Virus record (IMG/VR): IMGVR_UViG_3300017713_000036
Span: 1 to 33,061 of that record
Reading direction: 5' to 3' (one strand)
DNA from: a virus
DNA: 33,061 bases
Below the pieces are notes generated by a model, which saw only the letters and a program-made list of their open reading frames with translations, was not told where the DNA came from and searched no databases. How positions within the stretch are numbered: the stretch's first letter is position 1; every line of letters begins with the position of its first letter. Below, piece by piece: positions 29,529 to 33,061 of this stretch. Made by a program: the position numbers and the translations under genes.

Positions 29529-30168
29529 TAATTATTTCATACTTATCGTCGTAGTTGTGTTTTGCAAGACAACCACGTTCTACTTGTATTGTAGTAAAAC
29601 TATCGTCAGCGTGAGCGACAAAAGGATAGTGTTCCTGTAACCAAGGGAACACGCCAAGATGCATATAAACATCAGTCGGTTTTGCGTATGTAGGGGCATT
29701 CTCTACCAATAGTCTTGCACCCGCCGGAGTCACCATGTACGCATGAGCGCCCGGAAAATAACTTTTGGTTGTCAAACGGTTCACCCCAATTTGTTGAGGA
29801 GTGTTCCATTTACCATAGGATGGCGCACCAATATTCATCACATAACTGAAAGGTGTTGTAGGAATAGGAGTATCCAAGACAGCATCATGCTCAAAGATAG
29901 CAAAGGGTTCTGTTCCAGATCCACACCGTTTCCACAGAGTGTGGTGTGAGAGGAATGCGGCCATGCAGTTCAGGTTGCGGGAGTATACTTCATCAAACCG
30001 TTCAGGATCAATACCCTCCTTCTCAAGCATCGATACGGGATCGTCCTTGGGTGTGATAGCATTGAACATTTTGATATCAACGCCATGACGATCACCACTC
30101 CAGATACATCGTTCTGCGGATCTTAATGATTTCTCATTATCTGCTATACCAATTACGAACGCTTTCAT
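29521..30168 (-). CDS. GT25-family glycosyltransferase, copy 1
   Basis: A 215-residue protein of the GT25 family (LPS biosynthesis type galactosyltransferases). Signature elements are the N-terminal VIGIADNEKSLRSAERCIWS, CMAAFLSHHTLWKRC at about 68-82, FAIFEHDAVL with the Glu-His-Asp metal site (about 89-98), and GAHAYMVTPAGARLLVENAP with PTDVYMHL. It resembles the 239-residue protein encoded upstream. A likely role is modifying a host surface or phage sugar; the acceptor is not known. No signal peptide. Confidence 0.82.
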   Translation of the reverse strand: MKAFVIGIADNEKSLRSAERCIWSGDRHGVDIKMFNAITPKDDPVSMLEKEGIDPERFDEVYSRNLNCMAAFLSHHTLWKRCGSGTEPFAIFEHDAVLDTPIPTTPFSYVMNIGAPSYGKWNTPQQIGVNRLTTKSYFPGAHAYMVTPAGARLLVENAPTYAKPTDVYMHLGVFPWLQEHYPFVAHADDSFTTIQVERGCLAKHNYDDKYEIINV

Positions 30169-30365
30169 ACTAAAAAGTTTATCTGACTTGAGTTGGTTGA
30201 GGTAGTAAGTTTCCCGTTATAATCATATGTAGTCACAATATAAGTCGTTTGCTGGATCTTGTGTTGTCCATCAGGAGCACGGTTTACTCGTTCAACTGTA
30301 TATGTCTGATCCGACATTCGGGGTAGATATGATACCGGAGGTATTGCGTTATTATTTTCTATCAT
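30165..30365 (-). CDS. Hypothetical protein, 66 aa
   Basis: A 66-residue protein from the ATG at 30365 (MIENNNAIPPVSYLPRMSDQ), whose ATG overlaps the stop of the upstream GT25 gene as ATGA. An earlier in-frame start would run 66 bases inside that gene and is rejected. The sequence is Thr/Gln/Asn-rich (QQTTYIVTTYDYNGKLTTST) and likely beta-structured, possibly fibre-like. Unknown function. It ends with a four-base overlap on the next GT25 gene. Confidence 0.5.
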   Translation of the reverse strand: MIENNNAIPPVSYLPRMSDQTYTVERVNRAPDGQHKIQQTTYIVTTYDYNGKLTTSTNSSQINFLV

Positions 30366-31081
30366 TTCGTTGTGGTTGATTTCAACCCTCTTTGTATGGT
30401 GGTGTAATATGGATAAACTACTCGTAACCAAGGAAACAGTTGTTTACACATCAACGCATCGTTTGGCCACATTCCAATCTCTTCCACTTTATTTAGTAAT
30501 TTCTTTGCTGCCTTTGGTGATATCAGATATGCAGAGTTACCTGCCAATCCTTGGGGAACCTCCGAAGTATCAACATTTGGTACAGATTGAACTCCCATTT
30601 GGGAACTCACCGCATTATGAAATATATCTGATCTTCGAGTTGCACCCCGTGGATCATTGAGGCCTATTATACCACCCTTCCACTGTTCTGTCAAGTCACT
30701 TGTCGCAAACTTTCTAGTGAATAGTGCATCATGTTCTAGGACAACAATTGGATCACTACCTTCAGCACACATCTTCCAACACCTCATGTGGGAGATCATA
30801 CATGCTACACGGTTGGCGTGATTCTTGGTTTCATAATGACGAAGATATAATCCCGTTTTGAAATCAAGACCATCATCTTCTGGTTTGACTGGATATGTCC
30901 ACTTTGCCCCAGACATCTCTAGACACTTCAGACCCTCGTCAATAGTGGATGGGGTTGTGGCAGGTAGTATGATAGGTTCTAGTTCAGACTCAGTTTTCTT
31001 TATAGACTCAATGACCAACCGTGTGGCCACGGTTGCCTCATGATTATTTACTAGACTGATTATGAAGGCTTTCGTCAACAT
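30362..31081 (-). CDS. GT25-family glycosyltransferase, copy 2
   Basis: A 239-residue second GT25-type enzyme. It shows KAFIISLVNNHEATVATRLV at the start, ANRVACMISHMRCWKMC (about 88-104), VVLEHDALF with the Glu-His-Asp site, GNSAYLISPKAAKKLLNKVE and WPNDALM, in the same order as the protein encoded at 29521. Similar but not close, so the two probably act on different sugars or sites. A perfect sigma70-type promoter is embedded in its coding sequence. The first 38 bases overlap the end of the gene before it. Confidence 0.82.
   Translation of the reverse strand: MLTKAFIISLVNNHEATVATRLVIESIKKTESELEPIILPATTPSTIDEGLKCLEMSGAKWTYPVKPEDDGLDFKTGLYLRHYETKNHANRVACMISHMRCWKMCAEGSDPIVVLEHDALFTRKFATSDLTEQWKGGIIGLNDPRGATRRSDIFHNAVSSQMGVQSVPNVDTSEVPQGLAGNSAYLISPKAAKKLLNKVEEIGMWPNDALMCKQLFPWLRVVYPYYTTIQRGLKSTTTK
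30666..30694 (-). promoter_or_regulatory. Intragenic consensus sigma70-type promoter
   Basis: Minus strand: TTGACA at 30694-30689, a 17-base spacer and TATAAT at 30671-30666, inside the GT25 gene (codons for Leu-Thr-Glu ... Gly-Ile-Ile-Gly). It could drive the downstream sugar genes. No A-tract lies ahead, unlike the other promoters. Confidence 0.6.
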
Positions 31082-31877
31082 CTTTTACATATTCCCAACG
31101 GGCAGATAGATAACAACCACCATGATAACTCTTATGATAATATCCAAAGGGTTCAGATAGTATTTGATACCACCCCTCTTCTGCGCTTTTTAGTTCTTTG
31201 TTCTTATATAGAGAATCCACTAAATCGATGTCCCAGCAATCTCTGGGGTGGATGATCAGGGCATCGTTGATGTAGTAGGTGGTTTCCTTACCCATCGGTT
31301 TTAGTTCATTGAACTTGTGGGTGCCATAGTAGTTCATACAGTTGAATCCGATAGGCATATCTTTATCGTATGACTCTTGGATCAGTTCTCCCCACGGAAT
31401 CTGATCAGACACAACAACATCAAAACGACTACGCACGATCATATCATACTCATCAGGTATTGATTTCATCATCTCGTTGTGAATCAAAAGTTGTTTGTGC
31501 CAGTTCGCACATGCGTGTGCGTGTACCAGTTGACTGTTGGTATAGATGGTATCATCCAGTCCAACCGCATACCGCATCTTAGATACCCTCTCCCTCTCCA
31601 ACATATGAGGAAAAATATCTCGTCGTAACTCACTAGCAGAATCGGGATAGGCCTCAGTATCAAAGACAGGATGATACTCATTCTTAGGTTCATCAAAGTA
31701 GAAGTCGGGTGAGAACCCAACCTGTTTCATGTGCACCTCACCATAGAGACCATATATCTGGTTACTCCACGTTCCGGTATAGACTTTGTCGTGAGGGACA
31801 TGTTGCTTGGTTCTTTCTATCCACTTAGGGTCACAGTGTTGATTCCACCTACCGGATAAACATAATGCAGTCTTCAT
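31044..31877 (-). CDS. Predicted glycosyltransferase, 277 aa
   Basis: A 277-residue protein that begins MKTALCLSGRWNQHCDPKWI and has DEYDMIVRSRFDVVVSDQIP near residues 142-161, an RSRFD motif common to a group of GT-A-like transferases encoded by marine phages and bacteria for surface sugars. Later YINDALIIHPRDCWDIDLVD and GGCYLSARWEYV add aromatic and acidic residues. I cannot name the sugar, and a classic DXD is replaced by RFD. Its context between GT25 and a nucleotidyltransferase supports the call. It overlaps the next gene by 38 bases. Confidence 0.55.
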   Translation of the reverse strand: MKTALCLSGRWNQHCDPKWIERTKQHVPHDKVYTGTWSNQIYGLYGEVHMKQVGFSPDFYFDEPKNEYHPVFDTEAYPDSASELRRDIFPHMLERERVSKMRYAVGLDDTIYTNSQLVHAHACANWHKQLLIHNEMMKSIPDEYDMIVRSRFDVVVSDQIPWGELIQESYDKDMPIGFNCMNYYGTHKFNELKPMGKETTYYINDALIIHPRDCWDIDLVDSLYKNKELKSAEEGWYQILSEPFGYYHKSYHGGCYLSARWEYVKDVDESLHNQSSK

Positions 31878-31878
31878 A

Positions 31879-33061
31879 CTATCTAATGGAGAATAGGTAA
31901 CTTTCCAGATCTTCAGGAGTACCCAGACCAGCCATACCGTCTGCCTCGTAGGATAGGATCTTCTTACCGCCTAGGATTGCCTGATTGAATACAGGACAGA
32001 CATAGTACTCACCGTTGACCTTCTTCCGAGATGCAATCATATCTTTTGTATATTCAACGTAATCTTCACCACGTTTCCAGTAGTAGAATCCCACTGTTGC
32101 ATTATCACTGATAGGGTTCTTCTCTGCCACCTCAGTAACCAAACCTTCAGGACTCACCTTTGCATACGACCACTTAGGATGTGTTGCTTTGAAAGTAACA
32201 ATACCACCATCCGCATCATGTTCATTCATCTTGTACATGAAGTCTAGTGAACTCCAATCTACATGTTGATCTGAGTTAGCAATGAATAACGGGTTCTTGT
32301 TGTCGATGTATTCCTCTGCGAGTAGAGTCGTACATGCAGCACCCTCTGTCACACCATCAACCTCTACTATCTTACAGTTTGGTGCGATCAGATTTAACAT
32401 GGTGTCTAGGTTATACTTCTCACGATGATCTTTCTGTACCACGAAGATATAGTTGGCCTCCATACCAATGTTATCAACCACATGTTGGATCATCGGTTTA
32501 CCATCAACATCTATCAGAGGTTTTGGGAAAGTGTATCCAGCATCAGCAAACCGACTACCCGCACCCGCCATGGGTATCAATACATTCAGTTTCTCATCTT
32601 TCCACACAGGAGTAATAATTTTCTCTGACTTGATCTTATTAATCAAGTATATATCGACCTCTTCAGGAGATGATACCCTAATAACATTCGCACCGGACAA
32701 ATACGCAGACTCAAGTCCAGCTGGTGAGTCTTCTACGATCACCGTCTCTTCAGGTAGAACTCCAACCTCGGTCATTGCTTTCCAGTAGATCTCTGGGTGG
32801 GGTTTAGGATTCGACACATCACTACTAGTCAATCTCACACTTAGATACGGAGACAATAACATCTGATCTAATATATTATCAACGGTTTTTTCAATGGCAT
32901 TTGAGCACACACCAATCGCATATCCCTCTTGCCGTAACTGTTCAAACAGGTCTAGGATGTCATGATTACGCGCAACTGTGCGTAGTGCCATAAAGGTATA
33001 TTTTTGTTTTGAATTGAAGATTCTGTCTTGAAAGTCATCTGATACGTTCATCATATCTAAC
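31879..33061 (-). CDS. HAD phosphatase-nucleotidyltransferase fusion (N-terminus outside window)
   Basis: A two-domain protein of which 391 residues from the Met at 33054 plus two further upstream codons are visible; the frame is open to the right edge. The first ~145 residues are a HAD-superfamily phosphatase with motif II (GVCSNA), motif III (NPKPHPEIY) and motif IV (VEDSPAGLESA). Motif I (DxDGT-type), with the nucleophile, is absent, so the true start lies outside. Residues 155-390 form a sugar-nucleotidyltransferase: NVLIPMAGAGSRFADAGYTF, PKPLIDVDGKPMIQHV, and FIANSDQH with the metal-binding Asp. Such fusions make activated sugars such as CDP- or GDP-derivatives. It likely feeds the downstream transferases. 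Confidence 0.82.
   Translation of the reverse strand, partial: LDMMNVSDDFQDRIFNSKQKYTFMALRTVARNHDILDLFEQLRQEGYAIGVCSNAIEKTVDNILDQMLLSPYLSVRLTSSDVSNPKPHPEIYWKAMTEVGVLPEETVIVEDSPAGLESAYLSGANVIRVSSPEEVDIYLINKIKSEKIITPVWKDEKLNVLIPMAGAGSRFADAGYTFPKPLIDVDGKPMIQHVVDNIGMEANYIFVVQKDHREKYNLDTMLNLIAPNCKIVEVDGVTEGAACTTLLAEEYIDNKNPLFIANSDQHVDWSSLDFMYKMNEHDADGGIVTFKATHPKWSYAKVSPEGLVTEVAEKNPISDNATVGFYYWKRGEDYVEYTKDMIASRKKVNGEYYVCPVFNQAILGGKKILSYEADGMAGLGTPEDLESYLFSIR

Noticed and set aside
1-33061. tRNA genes, CRISPR arrays, insertion sequences or attachment sites
   Set aside because: Reading the gaps, I saw no cloverleaf, repeat-spacer pattern or transposase; the only mobile-type gene is the HNH endonuclease.

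Overview
The window is a gene-dense piece of a T4-like tailed-phage (myovirus) genome. Genes abut or overlap by 1-8 bases, and no gap reaches 300 bases. Recognisable T4-type proteins are gp4, gp5 (in pieces), gp6, a gp7 core, gp8, gp25, gp26, gp27-like, gp29-like, gp32, gp33, gp48 and gp53. They share features I associate with marine T4-like phages (cyanophage/pelagiphage-like): NATAAATA late promoters, a gp32 without the zinc-binding cysteines, a DUF4815 structural protein and many small conserved hypotheticals. The host cannot be fixed from this window. Strong TTGACA/TATAAT promoters suggest a bacterial host with a standard housekeeping sigma factor.

Layout. (1) 1-14300, minus strand: baseplate and hub operon, in transcription order gp48, gp53, gp27-like hub, gp5 N-terminal part, amidase, gp5 beta-helix, unknown 197 aa, gp25, gp6, gp7 core, fibre-like 341 aa, gp8, DUF4815 protein (cut by the left edge). 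(2) 14355-19240, plus strand: gp4, an HNH endonuclease, a gp2-like candidate, a tail-tube-fold protein, gp26, a gp51-like small protein and a tape-measure candidate. The two late operons start from interleaved late promoters at 14312-14346. (3) 19244-24550, minus strand: early-type block with gp32 (own terminator), gp33, conserved hypotheticals and a run of small unknown genes, served by five sigma70-type promoters with identical 17-base spacers. (4) 24629-27234, plus strand: late-type block with a small conserved protein, two tandem paralogous unknown proteins and a P-loop kinase. (5) 27231-33061, minus strand: a glycosylation cassette with several predicted glycosyltransferases, a thermonuclease, small genes and a HAD-nucleotidyltransferase fusion cut by the right edge.

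How it works together. gp33 (late coactivator) and the late promoters TATAAATA/GATAAATA should turn on the morphogenesis operons. The hub proteins build the membrane-puncturing device, here apparently spread over three genes. gp26 and the gp51-like protein assist hub assembly, and the tape measure sets tail length. gp32 serves replication and recombination. The glycosylation cassette probably makes and transfers sugars, but the acceptor is unknown.

Most noteworthy: the dismantled gp5 with a degenerate lysozyme and a separate amidase; three late promoters placing the predicted transcript start exactly on the ATG; the duplicated promoter-leader cassette; and the unrecognised paralogue pair at 24895-26549.
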